64,000 nt of DNA from an uncultured Eubacterium sp. (GCA_910589045.1 CAJUSH010000001.1:87501-151500), one strand, 5' to 3'; shown: positions 49,338-58,647, counted from the stretch's first letter. Program-made: numbers and translations. Notes: generated from the letters alone by a model not told the origin.

Positions 49338-51198
49338 CTTTGAAGAGGAGCTGGCAAAGCTTCCGGGCAAGCCCGGTGTTTATCTGATGCACGATGAAAG
49401 GGACGCCATCATCTATATTGGAAAAGCGCGCTCCCTGCGCCATCGCGTGCGGCAGTATTTTCAGGCGAGCCACCATGAGGGCATAAAAAAAGACCGCATG
49501 GTACAGCAGATCGCCCGGTTCGAGTACATCGTGACGGATTCGGAGCTGGAGGCGCTGGTGCTGGAGTGCAATCTGATCAAAGAGCACCGGCCCAAATATA
49601 ATACGATGCTTACGGACGACAAGACGTATCCATATATAAAAGTGACGCTGGGGGAGCAGTTCCCCAGGGTCCTTTTTTCGCGTCAGCTAAAAAAGGACAG
49701 ATCTGCCTATTTCGGGCCTTATACGAGCGCGGGCGCGGTGAAGGATACCATCGGCCTGATTCACAAGCTCTATCAGGTGCGCACCTGCAACCGGAGCCTG
49801 CCGAGAGATATCGGCGCGGAGCGCGCCTGTCTGAACTACCACATTCACCAGTGCCAGGCGCCCTGCCAGGGTTATGTGTCGGCGGAGGAGTACCGGAAGC
49901 AGATCGACGGCGTCCTGGACTTTTTGAACGGGCGTTACCAGCCTGTTCTGCAGATGCTCGAGCAGAAGATGTCGGAGTGCGCCGGGCGTATGGATTTTGA
50001 GAAGGCCGCAGAATACCGGGATCTGCTAAGCAGCGTGAAGCAGATTGCGCAGAAGCAGAAAATCACCCATGCCGACGGGGAGGATCGGGATATTTTAGCG
50101 ATGGCGTGCGATGACCGGGACGCGGTGGTGCAGATTTTTTTTATTCGCGAGGGACGGATGATTGGACGGGATCATTTTTATCTGCGCATTGTGAACGAGG
50201 ATGAGCCGGCGCAGATCCTTTCCTCTTTTCTCAAGCAGTTTTATGCGGGCACGCCCTACATTCCCCGGGAGCTGATGCTGCAGACGGATATTGCGGAGCG
50301 CTCTGTGATCGAGGAATGGCTTACAAAAAAGAAGGGACAGCGGGTGTATCTGCGGGTGCCGAAGCGTGGGGCGAAGGAGAAGCTTGTGGAGCTTGCCGAG
50401 AAAAATGCCATGATCGTGCTGACGCAGGACCGGGAGAAGATCAAGCGGGAGGAGGGCCGTACGATTGGGGCGGTGAAGGAGCTTGCCGACCTGCTCTCGC
50501 TGCCAAGGGACGAGATCCGTCGGCTGGAGGCCTACGATATCTCCAACACCAATGGCTTTGAGTCTGTCGGCTCGATGGTCGTCTATGAGAAGGGGAAGCC
50601 CAGCCGCAGCGATTACCGGAAGTTCAAGCTGCGCACCGTGTCGGGACCGGACGATTACGCGTCGATGCACGAGGTGCTGACGCGCCGCTTTGCCCACGGT
50701 ATAAAGGAGCGTGAGGAGCGCAGGGAGCGGGAGCTGGACGAGACGTACGGCAGCTTTACGCGCTTCCCGGATCTGATTCTCATGGACGGCGGAAGGGGGC
50801 AGGTGAACGTGGCGCTGCAGGTGCTGGAGGAGCTGCAGCTGCATATTCCGGTCTGCGGTATGGTAAAGGATGATAATCACCGCACGAGAGGGTTATACTA
50901 TAATAACGTGGAGCTTCCCATCGACCGTCACAGTGAGGCATTCCGGCTCATCACGCGCATTCAGGACGAGGCACACCGGTTTGCCATCGAATACCACCGT
51001 TCGCTGCGCAGCAAGGAGCAGGTGCACTCCGTCATGGATGATATACCGGGCATCGGCCCGGCGCGCCGCAAGGCGCTGATGCGGAAATTTTTATCGATGG
51101 ATGCGATCCGCGCGGCAAGCGTGGAGGAGCTTGCGTCGGCGGAGGCCATGAACGAACGTGCGGCACAGGCGGTGTACGACTTTTTTCACAGCGGTTGA
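49318..51198 (+). CDS. uvrC: UvrABC excinuclease subunit C
   Basis: The 626-residue protein has an N-terminal GIY-YIG nuclease (KPGVYLMHDERDAIIYIGKARSLRHRVRQYF), a Cys-containing region (YHIHQCQAPCQG), a UVR domain (EKMSECAGRMDFEKAAEYRDLL), an RNase H-like second nuclease (YDISNTNGFESVGSMVVYEKGKP, LILMDGGRGQVNVALQVL) and C-terminal helix-hairpin-helix motifs (IPGIGPARRKALMRKF). It makes both incisions in nucleotide excision repair. ATG 49318 lies inside the ftsH end; ATG 49327 is also possible. Overlap implies coupled expression with ftsH, an uncommon pairing. Confidence 0.96.
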   Translation: MKAMAFDFEEELAKLPGKPGVYLMHDERDAIIYIGKARSLRHRVRQYFQASHHEGIKKDRMVQQIARFEYIVTDSELEALVLECNLIKEHRPKYNTMLTDDKTYPYIKVTLGEQFPRVLFSRQLKKDRSAYFGPYTSAGAVKDTIGLIHKLYQVRTCNRSLPRDIGAERACLNYHIHQCQAPCQGYVSAEEYRKQIDGVLDFLNGRYQPVLQMLEQKMSECAGRMDFEKAAEYRDLLSSVKQIAQKQKITHADGEDRDILAMACDDRDAVVQIFFIREGRMIGRDHFYLRIVNEDEPAQILSSFLKQFYAGTPYIPRELMLQTDIAERSVIEEWLTKKKGQRVYLRVPKRGAKEKLVELAEKNAMIVLTQDREKIKREEGRTIGAVKELADLLSLPRDEIRRLEAYDISNTNGFESVGSMVVYEKGKPSRSDYRKFKLRTVSGPDDYASMHEVLTRRFAHGIKEREERRERELDETYGSFTRFPDLILMDGGRGQVNVALQVLEELQLHIPVCGMVKDDNHRTRGLYYNNVELPIDRHSEAFRLITRIQDEAHRFAIEYHRSLRSKEQVHSVMDDIPGIGPARRKALMRKFLSMDAIRAASVEELASAEAMNERAAQAVYDFFHSG

Positions 51199-51276
51199 CT
51201 TTCACCTGCGCGTGACTTAAAGTAAAGGGTAGATATAATAAAAAGAAATTTTTACAACGCACGAGGAGGAACGAAC

Positions 51277-52230
51277 ATGACACAAAAGGAAGTATCCGTC
51301 GCAAAGCTTGCGCGTCTGCTGGAGTTTAAAAATTTTACCGAGGAGGTGGACCTGCGGGAGAAAAAGGTCTGTGTATCCGAGATTAACCGCCCGGCACTTC
51401 AGCTTCACGGCTATTTTGAGCATTTCGCCGAGGGGCGGGTGCAGATTATCGGCATGGTGGAATTTGCCTATCTGCAGCAGGTGGCTAAGGAAAAGAAAAA
51501 GGAAGCCTACGATATGTTTATGAGCTTCGATATCCCCTGTGTTGTATTTTGCCGCGGCTTCCAGCCGGACGATGATTTTCTGGAGGCGGCAACCCGCCAC
51601 AATGTAGCGGTACTGGGAACCGAGCGGGCAACCTCCTCCGTGACCGCGGAGCTGATCCGCACCCTGAACGAGGAGCTGGCGCCCTGCATTACGATCCACG
51701 GTGTGCTGGTGGACGTTTACGGCGAGGGCCTGCTGATCATGGGGGAGAGCGGTATCGGAAAAAGTGAGGCTGCGCTGGAGCTGATCCGGCGGGGACACCG
51801 CCTTGTGACCGACGATGCGGTGGAGATCAAGCGCATTGACGAGGCGACGCTCATCGGCACCTCGCCGGCGGTTACGCGCCACTTTATCGAGCTGCGGGGC
51901 ATCGGCATCATTGATGTGAAGTCGCTTTACGGCGTGGAGTGCGTGAAGGATAAACAGCAGATTGACCTGGTCATTAAGCTGGAGGACTGGCATAAGGATA
52001 AAGAGTACGACCGGCTTGGCATGGACCAGGAGTACACCGAGTTTTTGGGAAATAAGGTGGTCTGCCACTCGCTTCCGATCCGCCCCGGGCGGAATCTCGC
52101 GGTCATCTGTGAGACGGCGGCGGTCAACCACAGACAGAAGAAGATGGGCTACAACGCGGCGCAGGAGCTGTACCGCCGCGTGCAGGCAAAGTTGAGCAAG
52201 GGTGAAAATCCCGATGAGGATGCAGAGTAA
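51277..52230 (+). CDS. hprK: HPr kinase/phosphorylase
   Basis: The 317-residue protein has the N-terminal HprK domain and the C-terminal kinase domain. IHGVLVDVYGEGLLIMGESGIGKSEAALEL contains the conserved His (~136) and P-loop (~157), and the family signature ELRGIGIIDVKSLYGV is at ~207. It phosphorylates and dephosphorylates Ser46 of HPr and so controls carbon catabolite repression. A -10 TATAAT (51234-51239) with GTGACT 16 bases before it could drive the gene; RBS GAGGAGG precedes ATG 51277. The gene for HPr is not in the window. Confidence 0.96.
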   Translation: MTQKEVSVAKLARLLEFKNFTEEVDLREKKVCVSEINRPALQLHGYFEHFAEGRVQIIGMVEFAYLQQVAKEKKKEAYDMFMSFDIPCVVFCRGFQPDDDFLEAATRHNVAVLGTERATSSVTAELIRTLNEELAPCITIHGVLVDVYGEGLLIMGESGIGKSEAALELIRRGHRLVTDDAVEIKRIDEATLIGTSPAVTRHFIELRGIGIIDVKSLYGVECVKDKQQIDLVIKLEDWHKDKEYDRLGMDQEYTEFLGNKVVCHSLPIRPGRNLAVICETAAVNHRQKKMGYNAAQELYRRVQAKLSKGENPDEDAE

Positions 52231-52279
52231 GCGGCACAGGGTGTCAGGGCCGCAGGCTCTGACGGCACATGGACTGCCT

Positions 52280-52487
52280 GTGAGGGCAAAAACAGCCGAA
52301 ACTAAGGAATGCGGGTGACGGCAAAACAGCCGGAACCAAGGAAGGCCGGCGATGACGGCAAAAACAGCCGGAACTAAGGAATGCGGGTGACGGCAAAACA
52401 GCCGGAACCAAGGAAGGCCGGCGGTGAGGGCAAAAACAGCCGGAACCAAGGAATGCGGGTGACGGCAAAAATAGTCAGAAATGAGGA
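52280..52487 (+). repeat. Degenerate tandem repeat of ~36 bp (six units)
   Basis: Six units start at 52280, 52315, 52351, 52387, 52424 and 52459. Each opens GTGACGGCAAAA or a close variant and continues AACAGCCGGAACCAAGGAA. Units ending in ATGCGG alternate with units ending in GGCCGGC, so a ~72-bp higher-order pair is visible. The last, degraded unit runs into the RBS (GAGGAG) of the aminopeptidase gene. There are no non-repetitive spacers, so it is not a CRISPR array, and the frame it opens on the minus strand is not considered a gene. Confidence 0.85.
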
Positions 52488-52498
52488 GATGGATGTAA

Positions 52499-53896
52499 AT
52501 GGAACGCAATAAAGCCTGGGATGCATATCCCGGAGAAAAGAAAAAAGAGGTATTAGATTTTGCGGAGGAATACCGCAGATTTTTATCGGAAAACAAGACG
52601 GAGCGCGCGTGTATAAAAACCTTCGAGGCGAAGGCAAAAAAAGCGGGCTTTGTGGGATTAAACGACGCGGTGAAGGCCGGGCGTACCCTGATGGCGGGGG
52701 ACCGGCTCTATTATAACCACATGGGGAAATCCATGGTGATGTTTGTCATCGGCGAGGAGCCTATGAGCAGCGGCATGAATATTCTCGGTGCGCATATCGA
52801 TTCGCCTAGGCTGGATTTAAAGCAGAACCCTCTCTATGAGGATATGGATCTTGCGATGCTCGACACCCATTATTACGGCGGTGTAAAAAAATACCAGTGG
52901 GTGACGCTTCCCCTTGCGCTGCACGGCGTTGTGGCGAAAAAGGACGGCAGCGTGGTGGAGATTAACATCGGCGACAAGCCCGGAGACCCGGTGGTGGGCG
53001 TGAGCGATCTGCTCATCCACCTCGCATCCGAGCAGCTGGAGAAAAAGGGGAATAAGGTGATCGAGGGTGAGAACCTTGACGTGCTCATCGGCAGCCAGCC
53101 CGCCGACAAAAAGGAGGATGGGGAAAAAGAGGAAAAGGACCGCACGAAGGCGCACATCCTGGCACTGCTCAAGGAGACGTACGATATCGGGGAGGAGGAT
53201 TTTCTTTCCGCGGAGATCGAGGTCGTGCCCGCGGGAGAGGCAAGGGATTACGGCCTCGACCGCAGTATGATCATGGGCTACGGACACGACGACCGCGTGT
53301 GCGCATATCCTTCCTTCGAGGCAATTTTACAGATGCAGAAGCCCAGGCGCACCAGCGTGTGCCTGCTCGTGGACAAGGAGGAGATCGGCAGCGTGGGAGC
53401 AACCGGCATGCAGTCCAGATTTTTTGAGAATGCGGTGGCGGAGGTGCTTGCCCTGTGCGGCAGCTACAGTGATCTGATGCTGCGGCGTGCACTGCAAAAT
53501 TCCAGAATGCTCTCCTCGGATGTGAGTGCGGCGTACGATCCCAACTACCCTTCTGTAACGGAAAAGAAAAACGGGGCATATTTTGGCAGGGGAATCGTAT
53601 TTAATAAATATACGGGTTCCCGCGGAAAGTCCGGATCGAATGACGCAAATGCGGAGTATATGGCGAGGCTGCGGCGTATATTTGACGAGAACAAGGTCGC
53701 CTTTCAGACATCGGAGCTTGGAAAGGTGGATCAGGGAGGCGGCGGTACCATCGCCTATATTCTGGCGAATTACGGCATGGAGGTCATCGACAGCGGCGTT
53801 GCCGTCATGAACATGCATGCGCCGTGGGAGATCATCAGCAAGGTGGATCTGTACGAGGCATACAGGGGCTATGTGGCATTTTTAAAGGAAGCATAG
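52499..53896 (+). CDS. M18-family aminopeptidase
   Basis: The 465-residue protein carries the cocatalytic zinc-peptidase features of M18: GAHIDSPRLDLKQNPLYE (metal His and Asp, ~98-103), VDKEEIGSVGATGMQS (acidic pair, ~297-298) and AVMNMHAPWEIISKVDLYEAYRGYVAFL at the C-terminus. A lysine- and glutamate-rich insertion (KKEDGEKEEKDRTK) near 205 is typical of clostridial members. It should release N-terminal acidic or neutral residues from peptides in the cytoplasm. The gene and the tandem repeat before it separate hprK from murB, which are often neighbours in related genomes. Confidence 0.93.
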   Translation: MERNKAWDAYPGEKKKEVLDFAEEYRRFLSENKTERACIKTFEAKAKKAGFVGLNDAVKAGRTLMAGDRLYYNHMGKSMVMFVIGEEPMSSGMNILGAHIDSPRLDLKQNPLYEDMDLAMLDTHYYGGVKKYQWVTLPLALHGVVAKKDGSVVEINIGDKPGDPVVGVSDLLIHLASEQLEKKGNKVIEGENLDVLIGSQPADKKEDGEKEEKDRTKAHILALLKETYDIGEEDFLSAEIEVVPAGEARDYGLDRSMIMGYGHDDRVCAYPSFEAILQMQKPRRTSVCLLVDKEEIGSVGATGMQSRFFENAVAEVLALCGSYSDLMLRRALQNSRMLSSDVSAAYDPNYPSVTEKKNGAYFGRGIVFNKYTGSRGKSGSNDANAEYMARLRRIFDENKVAFQTSELGKVDQGGGGTIAYILANYGMEVIDSGVAVMNMHAPWEIISKVDLYEAYRGYVAFLKEA

Positions 53897-53908
53897 GTTT
53901 GGAGATCG

Positions 53909-54844
53909 ATGGATAGAGACAGACAACAATTTGAGCGGGAGCTGGGGGCGCTTCTCGGCGAAACGCAGATCAGACGGGAGGAACCGATGAGCCGCCACAC
54001 GACATTTCGTGTGGGTGGTGCGGCGGAGTACTTCTTAATGCCGGATTTGCAACAAACACCAGAGCTGGTAGCGCTGTGCAAACGCTGTGAAATGCCGCTT
54101 GTGATTATAGGAAACGGCAGTAATATTCTTGTATCTGACGCAGGAATACGAGGAGCTGTAATCGAGATGGGAAGCAATGCGTCAGCTATTGATGTGAAAG
54201 AAAACCGTCTTTATGTACAGGCGGGAACGCTGTTATCCGAAGCGGCAAACACTGCTGCGCGGCAAAAATTAGCAGGACTGGAGTTCGCGGCGGGCATTCC
54301 GGGCTCCCTGGGCGGCGCGGTTGTGATGAACGCGGGCGCCTACGGCGGGGAGATGAAGGACGTTTTGCAGCGTGTGCGTGTCCTGACAAAAAGCGGACAG
54401 GTGGAGCTTCGGGAGGCCGGGGAGCTGGAGCTTTCCTACCGGCACAGCCGCATGATGCGGGAGGGGGAGCTTGTTCTGGAGGCGGAGCTCTCTCTGACAC
54501 CCGGCGACGAGGCGGAGATCCGGGGGCGCATGGAGGAGCTGAAGAAGAAGCGCGTCGCAAAGCAGCCCCTGGAATACCCCAGCGCGGGGAGCACGTTTAA
54601 AAGGCCGCCGGGTTATTTTGCGGGGAAGCTCATCGAGGAAGCAGGACTTCGGGGCTTTTGCGTGGGCGCCGCACAGGTGTCCGAGAAGCACTGCGGCTTT
54701 GTCATCAACCGCGGAGGCGCGTGTGCGTCGGACATTTTGGAACTGATGCGCCGTGTGCGCGCCCGCGTGAAGGAGACGAGCGGCGTGGAGCTGGAGCCGG
54801 AGGTGCGGCTGCTTGGGTTTGCGCCGGGCGAGGGGCTTGTGTGA
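53909..54844 (+). CDS. murB: UDP-N-acetylenolpyruvoylglucosamine reductase
   Basis: The 311-residue FAD enzyme has SRHTTFRVGGAAEYFL, IIGNGSNILVSDAGIRGAV (FAD pyrophosphate site), GLEFAAGIPGSLGGAVVMNAGAYGGEM, the catalytic Ser in PSAGSTFKRPPG and the C-terminal CGFVINRGGACASDI. It reduces enolpyruvyl-UDP-GlcNAc to UDP-MurNAc in peptidoglycan synthesis. It follows the aminopeptidase gene by 12 bases and precedes rapZ by 86 bases, in the conserved murB-rapZ-whiA order. Confidence 0.97.
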   Translation: MDRDRQQFERELGALLGETQIRREEPMSRHTTFRVGGAAEYFLMPDLQQTPELVALCKRCEMPLVIIGNGSNILVSDAGIRGAVIEMGSNASAIDVKENRLYVQAGTLLSEAANTAARQKLAGLEFAAGIPGSLGGAVVMNAGAYGGEMKDVLQRVRVLTKSGQVELREAGELELSYRHSRMMREGELVLEAELSLTPGDEAEIRGRMEELKKKRVAKQPLEYPSAGSTFKRPPGYFAGKLIEEAGLRGFCVGAAQVSEKHCGFVINRGGACASDILELMRRVRARVKETSGVELEPEVRLLGFAPGEGLV

Positions 54845-54930
54845 AGCACGGGGCCCTCGGGGCCAAGCGGGGATTTCAGGCGCCCCCGGATATCCGGTAA
54901 GTCTGGAACGAATTGATAGGAGGCGGGAGC

Positions 54931-55803
54931 ATGAAGTGTGTGATTTTGACAGGAATGTCAGGCTCCGGGAAGAGCACGGCGCTGAAAATGATTGAGGATA
55001 TGGGGTATTTCTGCGTCGGAAATCTGCCGATTTCCCTGGTGGAGAGCGTTGTGCAGCTTGCAGAGAATGATCCGGAGCTGGATAAAATCGCTATTAACGT
55101 GGACGTGAGGAGCGGACAGAATATCGGGGACTTAAACGGTGTGCTGGATCACCTAAAGGAGCACAAAAAGAGCTTCGAGCTGCTTTTTCTGGAGTGCGAG
55201 GACTCGGTTATTATCAAGCGTTATAAGGAGACACGCCGCAGCCATCCTCTGGCGGAGGGGGAGCGGGTGGACAAGGGCATCGCGGCGGAGCGCGCGCTGG
55301 TGGAGTCGCTGAAGCGGCGGGCGGACTATATTCTTGACACGAGCCAGCTTTTGACGCGGGAGCTGCAGGCGGAGCTGAAAAAAATCTTCGTCAGCAACCA
55401 GGATTACAACAATCTTTACATTACCGTGCTCTCCTTCGGCTTTAAATACGGGATTCCGACGGATGCGGATCTGGTGTTTGACGTGCGCTTTCTGCCGAAC
55501 CCCTACTATGTGGAGGAGCTTCGTCCCCTGACTGGCCTGGATGCGCCCATTCAGGATTTTGTCAGGGCGTCTGCGCAGTATCACACGTTTTTAGACAAGC
55601 TGGAGGATATGATTCAATTCTTAATTCCAAATTATATAAGTGAAGGAAAGAACCAATTGGTCATCGGTATCGGGTGTACGGGCGGAAAACACCGTTCGGT
55701 GACGCTGGCGGAGGGGCTTTATGGGCGTTTGAGTGCGCAAAAGGACTACGGGCTGCGCATCGAGCACCGGGATATTGAGCGGGATGCCCACAGGGGAAAA
55801 TAG
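54931..55803 (+). CDS. rapZ: RapZ/YvcJ nucleotide-binding protein
   Basis: ATG 54931 after AGGAGG gives 290 residues. The P-loop GMSGSGKSTALKMIEDMGYFCVGNLP is N-terminal, a Walker B-like LLFLECEDSVIIKRYKETRRSHPL follows, and the C-terminal domain has FKYGIPTDADLVFDVRFLPNPYYVEELR and IGIGCTGGKHRSV. In Gram-negatives RapZ controls GlmS by guiding RNase E; in Firmicutes it links nucleotide binding to competence and envelope control, with the mechanism unclear. It sits between murB and whiA. The yvcK gene often found between rapZ and whiA is absent. Confidence 0.95.
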   Translation: MKCVILTGMSGSGKSTALKMIEDMGYFCVGNLPISLVESVVQLAENDPELDKIAINVDVRSGQNIGDLNGVLDHLKEHKKSFELLFLECEDSVIIKRYKETRRSHPLAEGERVDKGIAAERALVESLKRRADYILDTSQLLTRELQAELKKIFVSNQDYNNLYITVLSFGFKYGIPTDADLVFDVRFLPNPYYVEELRPLTGLDAPIQDFVRASAQYHTFLDKLEDMIQFLIPNYISEGKNQLVIGIGCTGGKHRSVTLAEGLYGRLSAQKDYGLRIEHRDIERDAHRGK

Positions 55804-55847
55804 AGGGCTGCCGGTTTTGGCGAGAGCGGGAATTTTAGGAGAGGAAT

Positions 55848-56672
55848 ATGTCATTTTCCAGTGAGGTAAAGGCGGAGCTGGCAAAGCAACTGGACGGGAA
55901 GCGGCACTGCCGGATGGCGGAGCTGGCAGCGCTGACGGAGTTTCGCGCGGACGGCGGCCCGGCGCTTGAAAAAAAAGAGCTGCTGACAAGGAGACTCTTT
56001 GGAGCTGTTTCGCAGGAGGAAACGATAACGGAGTCTTCGAGTAATGAAAAACAAGAGGAACGTGCAACGGAAATTTCCGCGTTAATATCGCATGGTGCGG
56101 AAAAAATGTGCTGCAAACGAGCGTATCTGCGGGGTGCGTTCCTAGCGTCCGGCTCCATCAGCAACCCGGAAAAGTCGTATCATTTTGAGATCGTGTGCCA
56201 GAGCCCCGCACAGGCGGCGCATTTGCAGAAGCTCTATAAGGAATTTGAGCTGGACGCAAAGATCGTCCGGCGTAAAAAATATTACATCGTCTATATCAAG
56301 GAGGGGGCGCAGATCGTGGATGCCCTGAATGTGATGGGCGCGCATGTGGCGCTGATGAACCTTGAAAATGTGCGGATTCTGAAGGAGATGCGGGGCTCGG
56401 TGAACCGTATTGTCAACTGCGAGACTGCTAACATCGGCAAGGTGGTGGGTGCGGCCTGCCGCCAGATCGAGGATATCCGTTTTATTGAGAGCAGGGCAGG
56501 TCTTGCAACGCTTCCGCCTGCGCTGCGGGAAATGGCGCTTTTACGGCTGAATTACCCGGACAGCTCCCTGGCGGAGCTTGGGGAGCTGTGCGACCCGCCC
56601 ATCGGGAAATCGGGTGTGAACCACCGCCTGCGCAAGCTCTCCGAAACGGCAGGAAAGCTGCAGCAGCAATAA
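55848..56672 (+). CDS. whiA: WhiA sporulation/cell-division regulator, unusually short
   Basis: The 274-residue protein starts like WhiA (MSFSSEVKAELAKQL, RHCRMAELAAL). The family then usually has the first half of a degenerate LAGLIDADG domain. Here about 55 residues rich in Glu, Ser and Arg (~residues 32-86) replace it. Family sequence resumes at CCKRAYLRGAFLASGSISNPEKSYHFEIVC and continues through KYYIVYIKEGAQIVDALNVMGAHVALMNLENVRI. The C-terminal HTH has SLAELGELCDPPIGKSGVNHRLRKL. The usual length is about 300-330. DNA binding by the HTH should be kept; the N-terminal fold is likely reduced. Confidence 0.9.
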   Translation: MSFSSEVKAELAKQLDGKRHCRMAELAALTEFRADGGPALEKKELLTRRLFGAVSQEETITESSSNEKQEERATEISALISHGAEKMCCKRAYLRGAFLASGSISNPEKSYHFEIVCQSPAQAAHLQKLYKEFELDAKIVRRKKYYIVYIKEGAQIVDALNVMGAHVALMNLENVRILKEMRGSVNRIVNCETANIGKVVGAACRQIEDIRFIESRAGLATLPPALREMALLRLNYPDSSLAELGELCDPPIGKSGVNHRLRKLSETAGKLQQQ

Positions 56673-56687
56673 AAAGGGAGGGATAGG

Positions 56688-57572
56688 ATGAAGCTGTTAT
56701 TTGTGTACAATCCGCATTCCGGGGTCGGGAAAGTTCGGTCACAGCTCTCGGATATTTTGGAGATCATGGTGCGCGCGGGGTATGAGGTGCGCGTGCATCC
56801 GACGCAGGAGCGGGGCGATGCGACCCGCCGGGTGGCAGCGGACGCGCATGCATACGACCTCATCGTCTGCTGCGGCGGGGACGGTACGCTGGACGAAACG
56901 GTTACGGGGCTAATGCAAAACCGGGTCAGTGTGCCGCTTGGCTACATTCCGGCGGGCAGCACAAATGATTTTGCGGTATCGCTGGGACTGCCGAAGGATA
57001 TGAAACGGGCGGCACAGATCGCCGTGGGCGGAAGCGTTTTTCCCTGCGACGTCGGCTGCTTCGGGGACGATTATTTTGTGTACATCGCAGCCTTCGGCCT
57101 GTTTACGGACGTGTCCTACCAGACAAGCCAGGAATTGAAAAACGTGCTCGGACATGCCGCGTATCTGCTGGAGGGCGCAAAGCGCATCGGCAGTCATCCA
57201 AGCTATCGGATGTGTGTGGAGTATGCGCAGGAGCGCATCGAGGGAGAATTTATTTTCGGAATGGTGACCAATTCCGTCTCGGTCGGGGGATTTAAGGGCA
57301 TGACCGGGAAGGATGTTGCGCTCGACGATGGCCTGTTCGAGGTGACGCTGATCAAAACGCCCCGCAATGCGGCGGAGCTGAATGAAATTATTGCCTGCCT
57401 GACCAACCTGCGCTCGGAGTCCGACCGGATTTATTCCTTTAAGACCGACGAGCTGCGCATTTCGCCTTATCAGGCGATCCCCTGGACGCTGGACGGGGAG
57501 TTCGGGGGTGAGCAGACGCAGATCACGATCAAAAGCATGCACCGGGCGCTGAATATCCGGGTGGAGCCGTAG
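56688..57572 (+). CDS. Diacylglycerol kinase-family lipid kinase (YegS/DgkB-like)
   Basis: The 294-residue protein has the DAGK catalytic signature: YNPHSGVGKVRSQL near the start, CCGGDGTLDETVTGL (~67) and PLGYIPAGSTNDFAVSLGLP (~92). The C-terminal beta domain has DGLFEVTLIKTPRN and the WTLDGEFGG end. Family members phosphorylate diacylglycerol or related lipids in the membrane. RBS AGGGAGGGATAGG precedes ATG 56688. It starts 16 bases after whiA and probably closes that operon. Confidence 0.92.
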   Translation: MKLLFVYNPHSGVGKVRSQLSDILEIMVRAGYEVRVHPTQERGDATRRVAADAHAYDLIVCCGGDGTLDETVTGLMQNRVSVPLGYIPAGSTNDFAVSLGLPKDMKRAAQIAVGGSVFPCDVGCFGDDYFVYIAAFGLFTDVSYQTSQELKNVLGHAAYLLEGAKRIGSHPSYRMCVEYAQERIEGEFIFGMVTNSVSVGGFKGMTGKDVALDDGLFEVTLIKTPRNAAELNEIIACLTNLRSESDRIYSFKTDELRISPYQAIPWTLDGEFGGEQTQITIKSMHRALNIRVEP

Positions 57573-57585
57573 GCGTTACTTTTTC

Positions 57586-57614
57586 TTTACAATTTTCGGC
57601 GTTCGTGCTATATT
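57586..57614 (+). promoter_or_regulatory. Promoter of the fructose-bisphosphate aldolase gene
   Basis: TTTACA (57586-57591), 17 bases, TATATT (57609-57614). Confidence 0.65.
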
Positions 57615-57678
57615 TATCTCAAAGTGTGTGTGGATGGCGCGTGCCGTTCACAACTATATAGAAAATGGAGGAATTACT

Positions 57679-58542
57679 ATGTTAGTATCTGCAAAAGAGA
57701 TGTTGGAAAAGGCAAAAGCCGGACATTACGCAGTCGGCCAGTTTAACATCAACAACCTGGAGTGGACAAAGGCGATCCTTTTGACCGCACAGGAGCTGAA
57801 CTCACCGGTCATTCTCGGTGTATCCGAGGGCGCAGGAAAGTATATGACCGGCTTTAAAACCGTTGCCGCTATGGTAAAGGCGATGGATGAGGAGCTTAAC
57901 ATTACGGTTCCCGTAGCACTCCATCTGGATCACGGTACCTATGAAGGCTGCTATAAGTGTATCAAGGCAGGTTTTACCTCTATCATGTTTGATGGCTCCC
58001 ATTATCCCATTGAGGAGAACATTGCAAAGACAAGCGAGCTGGTAAATGTTTCCCATGCCCTTGGTCTGTCCATCGAGGCGGAGGTCGGCTCCATCGGCGG
58101 CGAAGAGGACGGCGTTGTGGGAATGGGCGAGTGTGCAGATCCCGACGAGTGCAAGGCTGTCGCTGACCTTGGTGTTGATATGCTTGCGGCAGGTATCGGA
58201 AACATTCATGGAAAATATCCGGAAAACTGGGCTGGCTTAAGCTTCGATACGCTTGATGCGATTCAGCAGAAGACCGGCGCGATGCCCCTCGTACTGCACG
58301 GCGGCACCGGAATTCCCGAGGATATGATCAAGAAAGCCATTGATCTTGGTGTTTCCAAGATCAACGTGAACACGGAGTGCCAGTTATCCTTTGCAGATGC
58401 GACACGTAAATACATCGAGGCTGGCAAGGACCAGGAAGGCAAGGGATTTGATCCCCGCAAGCTCTTAGCACCGGGAACCGATGCGATCAAGGCGACCGTT
58501 AAGGAGAAAATGGAGCTGTTCGGTTCCGTAGGAAAGGCTTAA
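57679..58542 (+). CDS. fba: Class II fructose-1,6-bisphosphate aldolase
   Basis: ATG 57679 after TGGAGGAAT gives 287 residues. Zinc-enzyme marks are VGQFNINNLEWTKA, ALHLDHGTYEGCYKCIKAGFTSIMFDGSHYP (metal His and catalytic Asp region), ANIAKTSELV-type helix, IEAEVGSIGGEEDGV, AAGIGNIHGKYP (second His), LVLHGGTGIPEDMIKKAIDLGVSKINVNTE. It splits fructose-1,6-bisphosphate in glycolysis and works in reverse in gluconeogenesis. It is monocistronic with its own promoter and terminator. Codon use is strongly biased, as expected for a highly expressed gene. Confidence 0.97.
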   Translation: MLVSAKEMLEKAKAGHYAVGQFNINNLEWTKAILLTAQELNSPVILGVSEGAGKYMTGFKTVAAMVKAMDEELNITVPVALHLDHGTYEGCYKCIKAGFTSIMFDGSHYPIEENIAKTSELVNVSHALGLSIEAEVGSIGGEEDGVVGMGECADPDECKAVADLGVDMLAAGIGNIHGKYPENWAGLSFDTLDAIQQKTGAMPLVLHGGTGIPEDMIKKAIDLGVSKINVNTECQLSFADATRKYIEAGKDQEGKGFDPRKLLAPGTDAIKATVKEKMELFGSVGKA

Positions 58543-58647
58543 TGGAAACGGCTTAAGAAAGTTAAGTATTTAAGAAAAAGTGGAAAAAACTAAAATTTGC
58601 TATTGCTTTTTTGAGAAAATAGGAGTATTTTAGTTGGCAGAGAAGCG

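Noticed and set aside
52280..52487. Possible CRISPR array
   Set aside because: The units are contiguous and degenerate, with no unique spacers and no cas genes nearby.
51217..52596. 459-codon open frame on the minus strand across hprK and the tandem repeat
   Set aside because: It lies antisense to a certain hprK gene, and its repeated PAVFALTAGLPWFRLF-like product is just the reverse translation of the 36-bp repeat.
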